Below, piece after piece: positions 36,321-47,098 of a stretch of DNA of 64,000 nucleotides; the stretch's first letter is position 1; every line of letters begins with the position of its first letter. The stretch covers positions 1-64,000 of the forward strand of contig JADBXZ010000058.1 in the NCBI GenBank assembly GCA_020403265.1, written 5' to 3'. The position numbers were made by a program, and so were the translations under genes. The notes below the pieces were generated by a model. The model saw only the letters and a program-made list of their open reading frames with translations, was not told the DNA's origin and did not search any database. The DNA comes from Bacteroidota bacterium. GTDB lineage: Bacteria; Bacteroidota; Bacteroidia; B-17B0; Aurantibacillaceae.

Positions 36321-37264
36321 AAAATTAATGCGCTTGTTTGCCTATTCTTTTTTATCGGTTTATTTTGTTTTTCGGGTATTGTGGCCTTTTGATAAGCTTT
36401 TTCCAGGCTCAGTAATTCTGAGTTGAGGTAATTACTTTTTACTTCTTCACATAATTTTTTAGAGGAGTCAATGTATAATGAGGCTTCATTTAAATTGGCG
36501 GTATTAACAAAATAGAATCCTTTTGAAATATAGGCTCTGGCAATTGATAAAGGATGATTAGATTTATGAGCCTCCTTAAATGCCATTTCGGTATAGTATG
36601 AATATAGTTCGGGTCTATTTAATTTGTAATGGTTTTTTGAAATGTGTATCAGTTCATCAACAAAATTTGCATTAGCACCGTCAGCTGATTTTTTTAAAGA
36701 AATTGCTTTTTCGAGGTATTGAATACTCAAAACGTGTTGATTGTTTTTATAAGTTAATGTTGCGAGATTATTAAGTACAATAGCTGCATGCACTTTGTTA
36801 TTTGCTTTTAATAGATTAACAACTGATTCCTTATAATAAAGTTTTGCAGCCATAAATTTATCTGTTTGCATGCAAATATTGCCTAGGTTGGCCAAACAAT
36901 CACCTGTTAAACCATAAAAATGTTCTTTTTTGGCAATTTGATAGGCTTTGTTATAAAGGAGAAATGCAGCGTCAAATTGTCCTTCAACATCTAAATAGTA
37001 GCCTTTATTGTTAATGCTTGTTACAAGTCCAAATAAAAACACTCGTCTTTTTAAAGAATCAACCTTTGGCAGCATCAATTTGCAATAACGATATAAATGC
37101 CCATTAAGTTCTTCACCAAGCTTGTCGTTATCAATTTGTTCAATCACTCTTGCAGTGTAAGTTACAAGCGCAGTATCATTCAAGCCAATAAATTTATATG
37201 GACCCCCGCTTGATAGCGCTAGTTTTGCAACTAGAACAAAAAGAATAAACAGGTTTTTTACCAC
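36317..37264 (-). CDS. Exported TPR protein
   Basis: A 315-residue protein with a signal peptide (MVKNLFILFVLVAKLALSSG) and about five TPR-like repeats (residues 90-290; for example ANLGNICMQTDKFMAAKLYYKES and VLNNLATLTYKNNQHVLSIQYLEKA). It resembles the periplasmic sensor half of Bacteroidota hybrid kinases or LuxR-type regulators, but no transmembrane helix, kinase or DNA-binding domain follows. So it is either a solitary TPR protein or a shortened sensor. It lies 3 nt after the peptidase gene. Confidence 0.75.
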   Translation of the reverse strand: MVKNLFILFVLVAKLALSSGGPYKFIGLNDTALVTYTARVIEQIDNDKLGEELNGHLYRYCKLMLPKVDSLKRRVFLFGLVTSINNKGYYLDVEGQFDAAFLLYNKAYQIAKKEHFYGLTGDCLANLGNICMQTDKFMAAKLYYKESVVNLLKANNKVHAAIVLNNLATLTYKNNQHVLSIQYLEKAISLKKSADGANANFVDELIHISKNHYKLNRPELYSYYTEMAFKEAHKSNHPLSIARAYISKGFYFVNTANLNEASLYIDSSKKLCEEVKSNYLNSELLSLEKAYQKATIPEKQNKPIKKNRQTSALIF

Positions 37265-37267
37265 AGG

Positions 37268-39436
37268 CTAAAGGTTTTCTTTAACGAATTTAAGAATTTT
37301 TCCGTAAACATGCATACGGGTCATACCACCCGCAATTCCGTGATTTTTATTTGGGTATACCATGTAATCAAACGGAATGTTGTATTTAACCATGGCGGCC
37401 ACCAGTTCCATACTATTTTGAACATGAACATTGTCGTCACTACTACCATGTATTAACAAAAATTTTCCTTTTATTTTCTTAACATGTGTAATAGGCGAGT
37501 TGTCATCATAACCTGACTTATTATCGGCAGGTTTGCGCATAAAACGTTCTGTGTAAATGTTATCGTAATATTTCCAATTGGTTACAGGTGCTACTGCAAT
37601 GGTAGCCTTAAAATAATCGGCTCCTTTGGTGATTAAATTACAAGCCATAAATCCACCATAACTCCAACCCTGAAAACCAATACGAGTTTTATCAACATAA
37701 GTTAAAGAGCTAAGGTATTTCGCTGTTTCAATTTGGTCTATGGTTTCTAATTTTCCAAGTTGCAAATAAGTACTGTGTTTAAATTCCCTGCCTCTACCAA
37801 AGGTTCCTCGTCCATCAACACAAACAACCATATATCCTTCTTGACATAACAGGTTATGCCATGTAAACTCAATTGGATCGAAGCTGTTGTTAACTTCGTT
37901 GGCGCCCGGACCATTGTACGCATACATGTAAACAGGATATTTTTTCGTTGAATCAAAATTATGAGGCTTCATCATCCAGCCATTAAGTTCAACCCCTTCA
38001 CCGGTTTTAAACTTAAAAAAGTTACGTTGGGATAGGGTGTAACCTTTCATTTTTTCAGACAAAGCTTTATTATCTTCTAATACTTTAATTACTTTTCCAT
38101 TGATGTCGCAAAGTTCATAAACTGGTGGTGTATTGGCGTTACTGTAGCTCGAAATATAATATTTGAAGCCGGTTGTAAAATCAAAACTATTAAACCCTGT
38201 TTTGGTTGAAAGTCTTTTTTTGTTTTTTCCAGTTAAAAGTATACTGTATACATCTCTGTTAATAGCGCCATTTTCAGTGCTGGTAAAATAAATCGTATTG
38301 GTTTTTTCATCTAGTCCTTTAAATTCTATCACATCCCATGGTCCTGAAGTAATTTGATTAATTAGTTTTCCATTTAAATCATAATAATATAAGTGATTAA
38401 AGTTGTCGCGTTCACTTGATGTTATAAAACCTTTGTTCCCAATAAACAACAAATCGTCAGTAATATCAATGTATGTTTTGGATTCGTCTGTAAGAACAAT
38501 TTTTGATGAGCCGTTTGTTGCATCAACAAATAATAACTCCCATTTATTCTGAAGTCGGTTTAAACGTTGTAAAGATAAGGTTTTAGCCTCGTTCGTAAAT
38601 TGTATTCGCGGAATATAAATATCAGTTTCGGCACCAATATCAGCCTTAACGGTTTTGTTTGTTTTAGCATCAAAAATATGAACCGAAACAATTGAATTGT
38701 CTTCACCGGCTTTAGGATATTTGTATGTATACTTATCAGGATAAAGATTCCCGTTGTAACTTTCGAGTGTGTATTCTTTTAAGTTGCTTTCGTTGAATTT
38801 TACATAGGCTAAATAAGTTCCATCGGCACACCAGCTAAAGTAATCCGCTTTACTAAATTCTTCTTCATATACCCAATCTCCCCAGCCGTTTTTTATTTTG
38901 TTAAATTCTCCATCTGTTGTTACGGTTAATTCAGTCCCGTCAATTAAATTTAAAATATATAAGTTGTTTTCTCTAACATAAGCAATTTTGTTACCATCCG
39001 GACTAAACGTAGGAAAAAGCTGCTTACCTTTATCTGTAAGTTGTGTTGTACTTTTGCTTGCTATGTCGTAAACAAAATAATTAGCCTTAGGCGAACGCCT
39101 GTAAACATATTCTGTTCCTTCGCTTAACAAAAGCTTGGTTTCTGTTGGATTAAATTGATAAGTGTTTAAGTCTAACGTTTTATCTTTGAATTTGATTTCT
39201 GATTGTTTAACTAATTCTTTTATTTTTTTTCCGGATTTAATTTCAAATTGTGATAATACAGGGTTTGAATCTTCTCCATCAACATCAACAAAAGTTAAGC
39301 CATTGTTTTGCACATTAAAGCCTTGCGCACTTTTAGGATAGAACGAGTACTTTAACCAAGCATCTTCAAGTGTTAATTTTTTTTGTCCAATAACCAAGGT
39401 TGGCACAATCAAAAGAGAAATGATAATATTTTTCAT
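37268..39436 (-). CDS. Dipeptidyl peptidase IV-like S9 serine peptidase
   Basis: A 722-residue exported peptidase: signal peptide (MKNIIISLLIVPTLVIGQ), an N-terminal beta-propeller (about 40-480) and a C-terminal alpha/beta hydrolase. The triad is Ser592 (GWSYGGFM), Asp667 (HGSSDDNVH) and His699 (NKNHGI); the double Glu motif YEEEF near residue 195 for binding the free N-terminus is present, which points to a DPP-IV-type exopeptidase that removes X-Pro or X-Ala dipeptides in the periplasm. Length fits the family. Confidence 0.95.
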   Translation of the reverse strand: MKNIIISLLIVPTLVIGQKKLTLEDAWLKYSFYPKSAQGFNVQNNGLTFVDVDGEDSNPVLSQFEIKSGKKIKELVKQSEIKFKDKTLDLNTYQFNPTETKLLLSEGTEYVYRRSPKANYFVYDIASKSTTQLTDKGKQLFPTFSPDGNKIAYVRENNLYILNLIDGTELTVTTDGEFNKIKNGWGDWVYEEEFSKADYFSWCADGTYLAYVKFNESNLKEYTLESYNGNLYPDKYTYKYPKAGEDNSIVSVHIFDAKTNKTVKADIGAETDIYIPRIQFTNEAKTLSLQRLNRLQNKWELLFVDATNGSSKIVLTDESKTYIDITDDLLFIGNKGFITSSERDNFNHLYYYDLNGKLINQITSGPWDVIEFKGLDEKTNTIYFTSTENGAINRDVYSILLTGKNKKRLSTKTGFNSFDFTTGFKYYISSYSNANTPPVYELCDINGKVIKVLEDNKALSEKMKGYTLSQRNFFKFKTGEGVELNGWMMKPHNFDSTKKYPVYMYAYNGPGANEVNNSFDPIEFTWHNLLCQEGYMVVCVDGRGTFGRGREFKHSTYLQLGKLETIDQIETAKYLSSLTYVDKTRIGFQGWSYGGFMACNLITKGADYFKATIAVAPVTNWKYYDNIYTERFMRKPADNKSGYDDNSPITHVKKIKGKFLLIHGSSDDNVHVQNSMELVAAMVKYNIPFDYMVYPNKNHGIAGGMTRMHVYGKILKFVKENL

Positions 39437-39489
39437 ATGTTGATGTGATTTATTTTATGAGATAATTTGTTGCAATAAAGAATGAAGGG

Positions 39490-40797
39490 CTAAACTTTTT
39501 TACGAATACTTATAACAATTGGAACGCCACAAAAATCAAACTGTTCACGGATTTTATTTTCAATGAAGCGTTTGTAATTTTCTTGCACGTATTGAGGTAG
39601 GTTACAATACAAAATAAAGAGTGCTTCGCCCTTTAATTGCGTGGTGTATTTTATTTTAATGTCTTTTCCTTTAATTGATGGTGGTGGATGTGATTCAATT
39701 AGTGGTAATAAAAAGTCGTTTAGTTGTCTGGTTGGTATATGTTTTGTTTTGTTTTGATACACGTACATTGCAACATCAACAGCCTTCATGATGCGTTGCT
39801 TGTCTTTTACAGAAATAAAAATAATAGGAATATCTCTAAACGGTGCAATTTTTTCGCGCATTGCTTTTTCAAATTGGTCGGCCGTTTTAGTGTCTTTTTC
39901 AATTAAATCCCACTTATTAATGATGATGGCAACGCCTTTGCGATTTTTTTCTATTAATGAGAGAATACTTAAATCCTGAGCCTCCAAGCCCGATTGAGCG
40001 TCAATCATTAACAAACAAACATCACTGTTTTCGATAGCGTTAATGGTTCGCATTACGCTGTAAAACTCAAGGTCTTCGTGTACCTTTGCTTTTTTGCGCA
40101 TTCCGGCTGTATCAATTAACCAAAAATCATGACCAAACTTGTTGTAACGGGTATTAATGGTGTCTCTGGTTGTGCCGGCTATATCAGTAACAATGGTTCG
40201 CTCCTCGCCTAATAGGGCATTGGTTAAACTGCTTTTACCTACGTTGGGCCTCCCAACAATTGCTATTTTAGGAAGTTGAACTTGATTAATGGCGCCTTCA
40301 TCTTTTGGAAGAAGTTCAATTAACGCATCTAACATGTCGCCGGTGCCGGCACCACTAATAGCACTAATTGCATAAATTTCACCTAAACCAAACTTATAAA
40401 ATTCGGCAGCGTAATTACTTAATTCATGATTATCCGCCTTGTTAGCAACAACAATAACCTGCTTGTTTGATTTTCTGATAATATTTGCTACTTCACGGTC
40501 AAAATCGGTTATTCCGTCTGTAATATCTACAACAAAAATTAAAGCGGAACTTTCTTCAATGGCAACTGTAACTTGTTTTCTGATTTCACTTTCAAAAGCA
40601 TCGTCGCTACCTTTAATGTATCCGCCCGTATCAATTAAACTAAATTCAACCCCATTCCATTCAGATTTTCCGTAATGCCTGTCTCGGGTTACACCAGCAA
40701 CCTCATCCACAATGGCCTGGCGTGTTTCGGTAAGGCGATTAAAAAGGGTCGATTTTCCTACATTTGGTCTCCCAACAATTGCTACAATGTTTGCCAT
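39490..40797 (-). CDS. der: Ribosome biogenesis GTPase Der (EngA)
   Basis: The ATG at 40797 gives 435 residues starting [17 protein letters not shown], the standard start; a longer frame to 40863 adds 22 unrelated residues. It has the two tandem GTPase domains (G1 GRPNVGKST and [13 protein letters not shown] and NKWD) and the C-terminal KH-like domain. It acts in 50S subunit assembly. Confidence 0.98.
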   Translation of the reverse strand: MANIVAIVGRPNVGKSTLFNRLTETRQAIVDEVAGVTRDRHYGKSEWNGVEFSLIDTGGYIKGSDDAFESEIRKQVTVAIEESSALIFVVDITDGITDFDREVANIIRKSNKQVIVVANKADNHELSNYAAEFYKFGLGEIYAISAISGAGTGDMLDALIELLPKDEGAINQVQLPKIAIVGRPNVGKSSLTNALLGEERTIVTDIAGTTRDTINTRYNKFGHDFWLIDTAGMRKKAKVHEDLEFYSVMRTINAIENSDVCLLMIDAQSGLEAQDLSILSLIEKNRKGVAIIINKWDLIEKDTKTADQFEKAMREKIAPFRDIPIIFISVKDKQRIMKAVDVAMYVYQNKTKHIPTRQLNDFLLPLIESHPPPSIKGKDIKIKYTTQLKGEALFILYCNLPQYVQENYKRFIENKIREQFDFCGVPIVISIRKKV

Positions 40798-40892
40798 AAG
40801 CCTATAAAGGTAACAATAATAGCTGAATTTTAACAGAATACAGGCATGAAAAAATATTGTCAATTACAGTTAAAAGTGTTATTTTTGAGAGA

Positions 40893-43800
40893 ATGAGGTA
40901 TAGCCACATCCTTTTAATTTTAGTGCTTTTTGCAATAGTTAGCAAATCGCAAAACGAACAGCGTGTTATTACCCCGCAATTAAAGGGTTCATTAAAATTT
41001 ACTGAAAATATAGGGCAATGGGAAGACGAGGTTTTGTTCAAGGCCGGTTTTTCCAATGGAGCCATGTTTTTACAGAAGGATGGGTTTGTATTAAATTTTC
41101 TAAATAAAAATCTATTTTCTGCTGGTCACGGAAAACAAATAGCACCATTACCAAGTATTGAGAAATATTTTGGGCACGCTATTAAAATCCAATTTATAAA
41201 CGCGCAAGAACCTCTAATTGAGAAGTACCAACAAGGAGAAGATTATGAGAATTTTTTCATTGGTAGCAATCAAAAAAAATGGAAGGGAAACGTAAAAAAT
41301 TACAAGCAGATAATTTATAAGAATGTTTATAAGGATATTGATTATGAGGTGTTGGCTGATGGAAGAGGCATTAAATACAATTGGCGAATAAAGCCATTTG
41401 CCAATGTTAATAAGGTGCTGATTGATTATCTGGGCGCCGAAAAAATGCGCATTGACAAAAGCGGGAACCTAATAGTAAAATTGGCCTTTAAGGAAGTTTG
41501 GGAACAAAAGCCATATGCATACCAAATGATTAACGGCAAAACGGTGGTTGTGAAATGCAACTACAAATTGAACAATAATCAATTGAGTTTTGATTTACCT
41601 GAAGGCTATGATAAACGTTACGAATTAATTATTGATCCGCTTGTTATTTTCTCTGCTTCATTAGGCAGTACATCTGATAACTTTGGTATGACGGCAACAT
41701 ATGACAACCAGGGCCATTTGTATAGTGGTGGAATGATTTATAACGTTAATTTGCCAGGTAGCTTGGGGGCTTATGATAATTCGTTTAACAATGGTGTTGG
41801 ATATGGACGAACAGACGTTTTTATTTCTAAATATAACCCAACCGGTTCAGGGTTGATTTATTCAACTTATTTAGGAGGTGCAGAAAGTGAGGCAGTAAGT
41901 AGTTTGATTGTAGACAATAGCGGGAATTTATGTTTGTATGGTGTAACATCGTCTGTAAATTTCCCAGTATTACCAACGAGTGCATATCCAAGTTTTAACG
42001 GAGGTTCTACATTTGGCTTTTATCAAAACGGTATAGTCTTATGTGGCGGAAGTGATATTTTCATTTCAAAATTTAATTCAACCGGCACCTCTTTATTGGC
42101 AACTACTTTTTATGGTGGAAACGGTAATGATGGTGTAAACTATCTGAGCGGTTTGTACTCAATAAGTTTAAGTCCGGCAGCGAACGCATGCAATAGTACT
42201 TTTTTAACAACGCCTTATGATTCACTGGTCATGAATTATGGCGATCAGTTTAGAGGAGAAATTCAGGTAGACAAACAAAACAATATCTACATCATCAGTT
42301 CAACAAGATCTTCTAACATACCCATGGTAGGTGGATTCGATAACACACTGAATGGTGAGCAGGATGCTGTTATTGCGAAATTTAATACCGGATTAAGTAA
42401 TCTTGTATTTAGTTCATATATAGGCGGGAGTAAGAATGATTGTGGTAACTCCATTGCATTGGATAACAGCAATAATATTTTTGTAACTGGCGGAACCTGC
42501 AGCAATAATCTTCCCAACACCAGCACCGGTCATATTCCAGCTTATGTAGGTGGTCGTTCGGATGGGTTTCTATATAAGATTAGTCCAACAGGTGCAACAA
42601 TATTAAATGGTACCTATATCGGCACGACAGATTATGACAATTCTTTTTTTGTAACTACTGACAAAAAGAATAAGGTTTACGTCTATGGGCAATCATACGG
42701 GAGTATGCCCGTTATTGCAGCCCCAACATCTACAGCAGGTATTTATTCAAATCCAAACACACATCAATTTGTAAGTGCCTATACAAATAGTTTAGCTAGC
42801 TTATATTTCTCAACTAAGTTTGGCAGCAAAACAATTGCTGAGGTAGATATTTCTCCATCAGCGTTTGCTGTGGATGTTTGCGGAAACATTTATTTGTCCG
42901 GTTGGGGAGGCGGCTTAATCACTAATACAGTGGCTATGTCTGGTATGCCAACCTTTAGTGCTATTCCGGGTTATTCTATAGCACCTAACGGCTATGACTT
43001 TTATTTTATGGGATTAGATTCAAATGCAGTTAGTTTAAAATTTGGATCTTATTTTGGTGGGCCATTAAGCGAGGAGCACGTAGATGGGGGCACTTCTCGT
43101 TTTGACCCGAAAGGCCGAATCTATCAATCAATTTGTGCAGGTTGTGGTACATTTGATGATTATCCTATTATACCGAGCACTTCTTTTCCTTGTGGAGCCT
43201 TAACTTCTTGTCCGCCAGGACCTAATTTATCAAATAATTGCAACAACGGTGTCATCAAATTAGATTTTCAGATTCAGGTTGCTGTGGCTACTATTAATAA
43301 TAATACGTTTTCAGGCTGCGCCCCTTTAAGTGTAAGTTTTACGAATGCTACTGCACCCACCAGTACCAACGCTACGTTTATTTGGTATAACGGTTTGGGA
43401 GGAACGAATACAACGAATATTAATCCAACCACAACCTACACTGCACCTGGTGTTTACACTGTTGCCTTAGTTGTAATAGATCCGAGTAGTTGCAATTTTA
43501 AAGACAGCACTTCAACCATTATTACAGTTTTACCAAGACCAAATGCTGCCTTTACTGCTTCATATAGCCCATGCACTCCAACACTGCAACTTAACAACAC
43601 TTCTACGGGGAGTTTAACAGCAGCTTCATATACATGGAATGTTGGCCCCTTTACAAGTACTTTAACTAATCCTTCTTATAGTTTGTTGGCAGATGGTACT
43701 TATAGCATTCAGTTAAACGTAATAGACATAAATGGATGCGTTAATTCAACTAATAGCGTTATTACTATTTTTAATTTTACACCAAGCGTTAGTTCGGCTA

Positions 43801-44999
43801 CCTTGTGTCAAGGGCAATCTACCAGTTTGTCTGCTAATGGGGGCAGTAGCTACACTTGGCAGCCTGCTTCAGCTGTTAGTAATAGTTCTTCTGCAACTAC
43901 TGCTATTAGTCCATCTAATACATCCAATTATACAGTTACTGTTTTTAATTCAGCCCTTGGCAATAATTGTATTAAAACGTTGACTACTAGTGCCGTTGTT
44001 AATTTTTCTCCTACGGCTTCCTTTACATATAGTCAAAATCCTTGCGGAGGAGGCGTATATTTTACTAATACCTCATCTGCGAATAGTGCTACATTCAATT
44101 GGACACTTACGCCTGTATTTACCAGCACGCTTCAAAACCCGTATTATTTTTACAGTAATGGCGGCGCCCAAAATGTCAGCTTAGTTGTAACCACAACAGC
44201 AGGGTGCACGCATAGTGTCACAGAAAACATTAATGTAATTGTCCCGCCTCCAGTAAGTATTAGCGCTTCTCCAAAAATTTGTTTAGGCGAATTAGCCAGT
44301 TTAACTGCAGGCGGTGGGGTTTCCTATTCATGGACACCATCTCAAACATTAGCCTTTCCAAATTCTGCCAGCACTACTGCTAGTCCTACTGTATCCACAA
44401 CCTATTCTGTGATTATTACAACCTCAACAGGCTGTCAGTTTGTACTGTTTTCAAATGTAACTGTTGATTATCCTTCTTCACTTCCTGTTAGCGCTAATGC
44501 TAATCCACAAAAAGTTATTTTGGGGGATAACAGTACACTAGTTTACGTTGGTGATCCCGGTGCCACAGTTACATGGTTCCCAGCTGGAAGCACAGTACCT
44601 GCTACCGGGTATACAGTAACTGCTACCCCATCTCTTGCTACAACCTATACAGCAATTGCACAATATGGTGTTTGTAGAAACAATGCAACAACACGTGTAG
44701 AAGTTGTAAGTAATAGTTGTATAGATAAAGATACCTTTGTGCCAAATACTTTTACACCTAACAGTGATGGCGAAAACGATGTGCTTTACGTAAGAAGTGC
44801 TTTTATCGAACAAATTTATTTTGCCGTTTACAACCGATGGGGTGAATTGGTATTTGAAACTTCAGACAAAACAAAAGGTTGGGATGGGTTATATAAAGGG
44901 CGTCCGGCTGATGTGGGCGTATTTGGATGGTACTTAAAGGTTAAATGCCCTAACGGTGAAGAAAATTTTAAAAAGGGTAATGTAACGCTTATTCGTTAA
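40893..44999 (+). CDS. Giant T9SS type B surface protein with SBBP and PKD repeats
   Basis: The ATG at 40893 gives 1368 residues with a signal peptide (MRYSHILLILVLFAIVSKSQ). The first about 230 residues are the DUF7948-like module (NIGQWEDEVLFKAG ... RYELIIDPLVIFS); then SBBP-type beta-propeller repeats (YLGGAESEAVSSLIVDNSGN; YIGGSKNDCGNSIALDNSNN), a PKD domain (GCAPLSVSFTN, about residue 810), more Ig-like modules, and a C-terminal gliding-motility/type B sorting domain (PNTFTPNSDGENDVL ... VYNRWGELVFE ... KGNVTLIR). It is exported by T9SS and probably surface-bound. mnmH follows 4 nt after its stop. Confidence 0.92.
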   Translation: MRYSHILLILVLFAIVSKSQNEQRVITPQLKGSLKFTENIGQWEDEVLFKAGFSNGAMFLQKDGFVLNFLNKNLFSAGHGKQIAPLPSIEKYFGHAIKIQFINAQEPLIEKYQQGEDYENFFIGSNQKKWKGNVKNYKQIIYKNVYKDIDYEVLADGRGIKYNWRIKPFANVNKVLIDYLGAEKMRIDKSGNLIVKLAFKEVWEQKPYAYQMINGKTVVVKCNYKLNNNQLSFDLPEGYDKRYELIIDPLVIFSASLGSTSDNFGMTATYDNQGHLYSGGMIYNVNLPGSLGAYDNSFNNGVGYGRTDVFISKYNPTGSGLIYSTYLGGAESEAVSSLIVDNSGNLCLYGVTSSVNFPVLPTSAYPSFNGGSTFGFYQNGIVLCGGSDIFISKFNSTGTSLLATTFYGGNGNDGVNYLSGLYSISLSPAANACNSTFLTTPYDSLVMNYGDQFRGEIQVDKQNNIYIISSTRSSNIPMVGGFDNTLNGEQDAVIAKFNTGLSNLVFSSYIGGSKNDCGNSIALDNSNNIFVTGGTCSNNLPNTSTGHIPAYVGGRSDGFLYKISPTGATILNGTYIGTTDYDNSFFVTTDKKNKVYVYGQSYGSMPVIAAPTSTAGIYSNPNTHQFVSAYTNSLASLYFSTKFGSKTIAEVDISPSAFAVDVCGNIYLSGWGGGLITNTVAMSGMPTFSAIPGYSIAPNGYDFYFMGLDSNAVSLKFGSYFGGPLSEEHVDGGTSRFDPKGRIYQSICAGCGTFDDYPIIPSTSFPCGALTSCPPGPNLSNNCNNGVIKLDFQIQVAVATINNNTFSGCAPLSVSFTNATAPTSTNATFIWYNGLGGTNTTNINPTTTYTAPGVYTVALVVIDPSSCNFKDSTSTIITVLPRPNAAFTASYSPCTPTLQLNNTSTGSLTAASYTWNVGPFTSTLTNPSYSLLADGTYSIQLNVIDINGCVNSTNSVITIFNFTPSVSSATLCQGQSTSLSANGGSSYTWQPASAVSNSSSATTAISPSNTSNYTVTVFNSALGNNCIKTLTTSAVVNFSPTASFTYSQNPCGGGVYFTNTSSANSATFNWTLTPVFTSTLQNPYYFYSNGGAQNVSLVVTTTAGCTHSVTENINVIVPPPVSISASPKICLGELASLTAGGGVSYSWTPSQTLAFPNSASTTASPTVSTTYSVIITTSTGCQFVLFSNVTVDYPSSLPVSANANPQKVILGDNSTLVYVGDPGATVTWFPAGSTVPATGYTVTATPSLATTYTAIAQYGVCRNNATTRVEVVSNSCIDKDTFVPNTFTPNSDGENDVLYVRSAFIEQIYFAVYNRWGELVFETSDKTKGWDGLYKGRPADVGVFGWYLKVKCPNGEENFKKGNVTLIR

Positions 45000-45003
45000 T
45001 TTT

Positions 45004-46029
45004 ATGCCTCAGCCAATTCATGTTTCTGAATTACTTCAACTTCAAAAAGAAGGAATTAATGTGGTTGATGTACGCACACATTCTGAATTTTTGCAAGGAC
45101 ATATTCCAAAAGCAATCAACATTGAACTTTTTTCGAATGTAGAGCGCGCCAGGGTTGGTAAACTTTACAAAAAAGTGGGGAGGGAAGAAGCAATTAAATT
45201 AGGCTTGGAATTAGTTGGACCAAAATTAAAACAATTAGTTGAGACAATAGTGCAGCACACCATTAACAATAGAGTTGTATTGCATTGTTGGCGAGGCGGT
45301 ATGAGGAGCGGCAGTGTGGCCTGGTTGATTGAATTAATGGGGATAAAGGTTTATGTTTTAAAAGGCGGTTATAAAGCATTCAGATCCCATGTCCTATCAA
45401 CATTTCAAATACCATTAAAATTAGTTGTTGTTGGAGGTAAAACCGGTTCCGCGAAAACCAAAGTTTTAAAAGCGATTCAAGAACAAGGGAAACAAATTTT
45501 AGATTTGGAGGAATTAGCCAACCATCGAGGTTCTGCTTTTGGAGCAAAAGAAGGCAGTAATTTAACACAGGAACAATTCGAAAATGATTTATTTGAAGCG
45601 ATAAAACAGTTAGATGCAACGCAACAGATTTTTATTGAAGATGAGTCCAGAGTTATTGGGAAAAAAGTAATACCGGAAACAATATGGCATTCTATGCGCA
45701 GCGCACCTCTAATTAATTTAAATGTTAGCAATCAAGCCAGAGTTAATTATTTAGTTGAAGACTACGGAAAACTTCCTAAAGAAATATTGGAAGCCAACTT
45801 ACATAAGATTGCTAAAAGATTAGGAGGGCTAAGTTATCATCAATCCTTGGATGCACTGAACAAGGGCGATTTAGTAACAGTATGTAAAATCTGTTTAGTT
45901 TATTATGATAAAGCCTATTTACATGGTTTAAGTATGAGAGAGAAAGAAAGCATTCTTACTTTGGATTTTGATAGTATTGATATTAAAAATGTAACTAAAA
46001 TGGTAATAGACTATGCCATTCAACTATAA
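45004..46029 (+). CDS. mnmH: tRNA 2-selenouridine synthase (SelU/MnmH)
   Basis: A 341-residue protein with an N-terminal rhodanese domain, catalytic Cys95 in LHCWRGGMRSG, and a C-terminal P-loop domain (GGKTGSAKT at 144-152). It converts 2-thiouridine-34 of tRNA to 2-selenouridine via geranylation, using selenophosphate. Its end overlaps selD by 17 nt, so enzyme and its selenium donor gene are coupled. It starts 4 nt after the giant surface protein gene. Confidence 0.97.
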   Translation: MPQPIHVSELLQLQKEGINVVDVRTHSEFLQGHIPKAINIELFSNVERARVGKLYKKVGREEAIKLGLELVGPKLKQLVETIVQHTINNRVVLHCWRGGMRSGSVAWLIELMGIKVYVLKGGYKAFRSHVLSTFQIPLKLVVVGGKTGSAKTKVLKAIQEQGKQILDLEELANHRGSAFGAKEGSNLTQEQFENDLFEAIKQLDATQQIFIEDESRVIGKKVIPETIWHSMRSAPLINLNVSNQARVNYLVEDYGKLPKEILEANLHKIAKRLGGLSYHQSLDALNKGDLVTVCKICLVYYDKAYLHGLSMREKESILTLDFDSIDIKNVTKMVIDYAIQL

Positions 46030-47053
46030 CTTAACAGAATTTACCAAGGCATCCGGTTGTGGTTGTAAAATTGAACCGGAGAAATTGAAAACGTTGCTAA
46101 AAAGCGATTTAAACTTATCTCCTGATATTAATTTGTTGATAGGAAATCAGCACAACGAAGACGCTGCTGTGTATGATTTAGGAAATGGAAAGGTTTTGAT
46201 AAGTACAATTGATTTTTTTACACCCATGGTTAATGACCCCTTTGATTTTGGTTATATCGCAGCAGCTAACGCATTAAGTGATGTATACGCAATGGGAGGC
46301 TCGCCTATTTTAGCCACAGCCGTATTAGGCTGGCCAACACAAATAATTCCGTTAGAGTTAGCTCAACAGGTATTAGAAGGTGGAAGATCAGCTTGTGATG
46401 CAGCGGGTATAAAAATTGCAGGCGGACATAGTATAGAAAGTCCTGAACCATTTTTCGGATTAAGCGTGAATGGCTTAATGAAAACAACCGAATTGAAAAC
46501 TAATTCAGGTGCAAAAGAAAATGATTTGTTGTATATAACAAAACCCTTAGGTGTTGGTGTATTAAGTGCTGCTTTAAAGAAGGGGAAATTATCAAAGGAG
46601 CATGAGACCATATTGGTAAAGCAGTTAAAACAACTTAATAAGCTTGGCGCATTACTTGGCAAGCAACACTTTATTAATGCATTAACTGACGTAACCGGAT
46701 TTGGCTTGGCCGGCCATGCGCTTGAAATGGCTAAAGCTGCTGATTTAACGCTTGTTTTGAGTAATGATAATTTACCAATCATCAATGGTTTTTTAGATTA
46801 CACCAGTCAATTAATAGTGCCCGATAATTTATACCGTAATTTTAATGCCTATAAGGATGAAATGGCTTTGAATCATAAGGATGCTTTTTTTGCAATGTGT
46901 GATCCACAAACCAATGGTGGTTTGTTGATAGCAGTAAATCCAGAATACAAAAATGATATTGAAACTTTACTGTCCAACCACAACTTAATTGATTTTGCGA
47001 AACCAATCGGAGTTTTTGAAGCTAAGCAACAAATTAGTTTGATTGTAAATTGA
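46013..47053 (+). CDS. selD: Selenophosphate synthetase
   Basis: A 346-residue enzyme of full length. The catalytic motif GCGCK at residues 15-19 has Cys, not selenocysteine, in the active-site position, and the Lys that follows is conserved. Residues DGGKVLISTIDFF-like and GGHSIESPEPFFG are visible in the AIRS-type fold. It makes selenophosphate from selenide and ATP. The overlap with mnmH supports a tRNA-selenation role; no selA, selB or selC is in the window, so selenoprotein synthesis cannot be judged. Confidence 0.97.
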   Translation: MPFNYNLTEFTKASGCGCKIEPEKLKTLLKSDLNLSPDINLLIGNQHNEDAAVYDLGNGKVLISTIDFFTPMVNDPFDFGYIAAANALSDVYAMGGSPILATAVLGWPTQIIPLELAQQVLEGGRSACDAAGIKIAGGHSIESPEPFFGLSVNGLMKTTELKTNSGAKENDLLYITKPLGVGVLSAALKKGKLSKEHETILVKQLKQLNKLGALLGKQHFINALTDVTGFGLAGHALEMAKAADLTLVLSNDNLPIINGFLDYTSQLIVPDNLYRNFNAYKDEMALNHKDAFFAMCDPQTNGGLLIAVNPEYKNDIETLLSNHNLIDFAKPIGVFEAKQQISLIVN

Positions 47054-47098
47054 GAATTAGTACGTTTGATAAATACTTTTTAGAAAATAAAATTGCTG

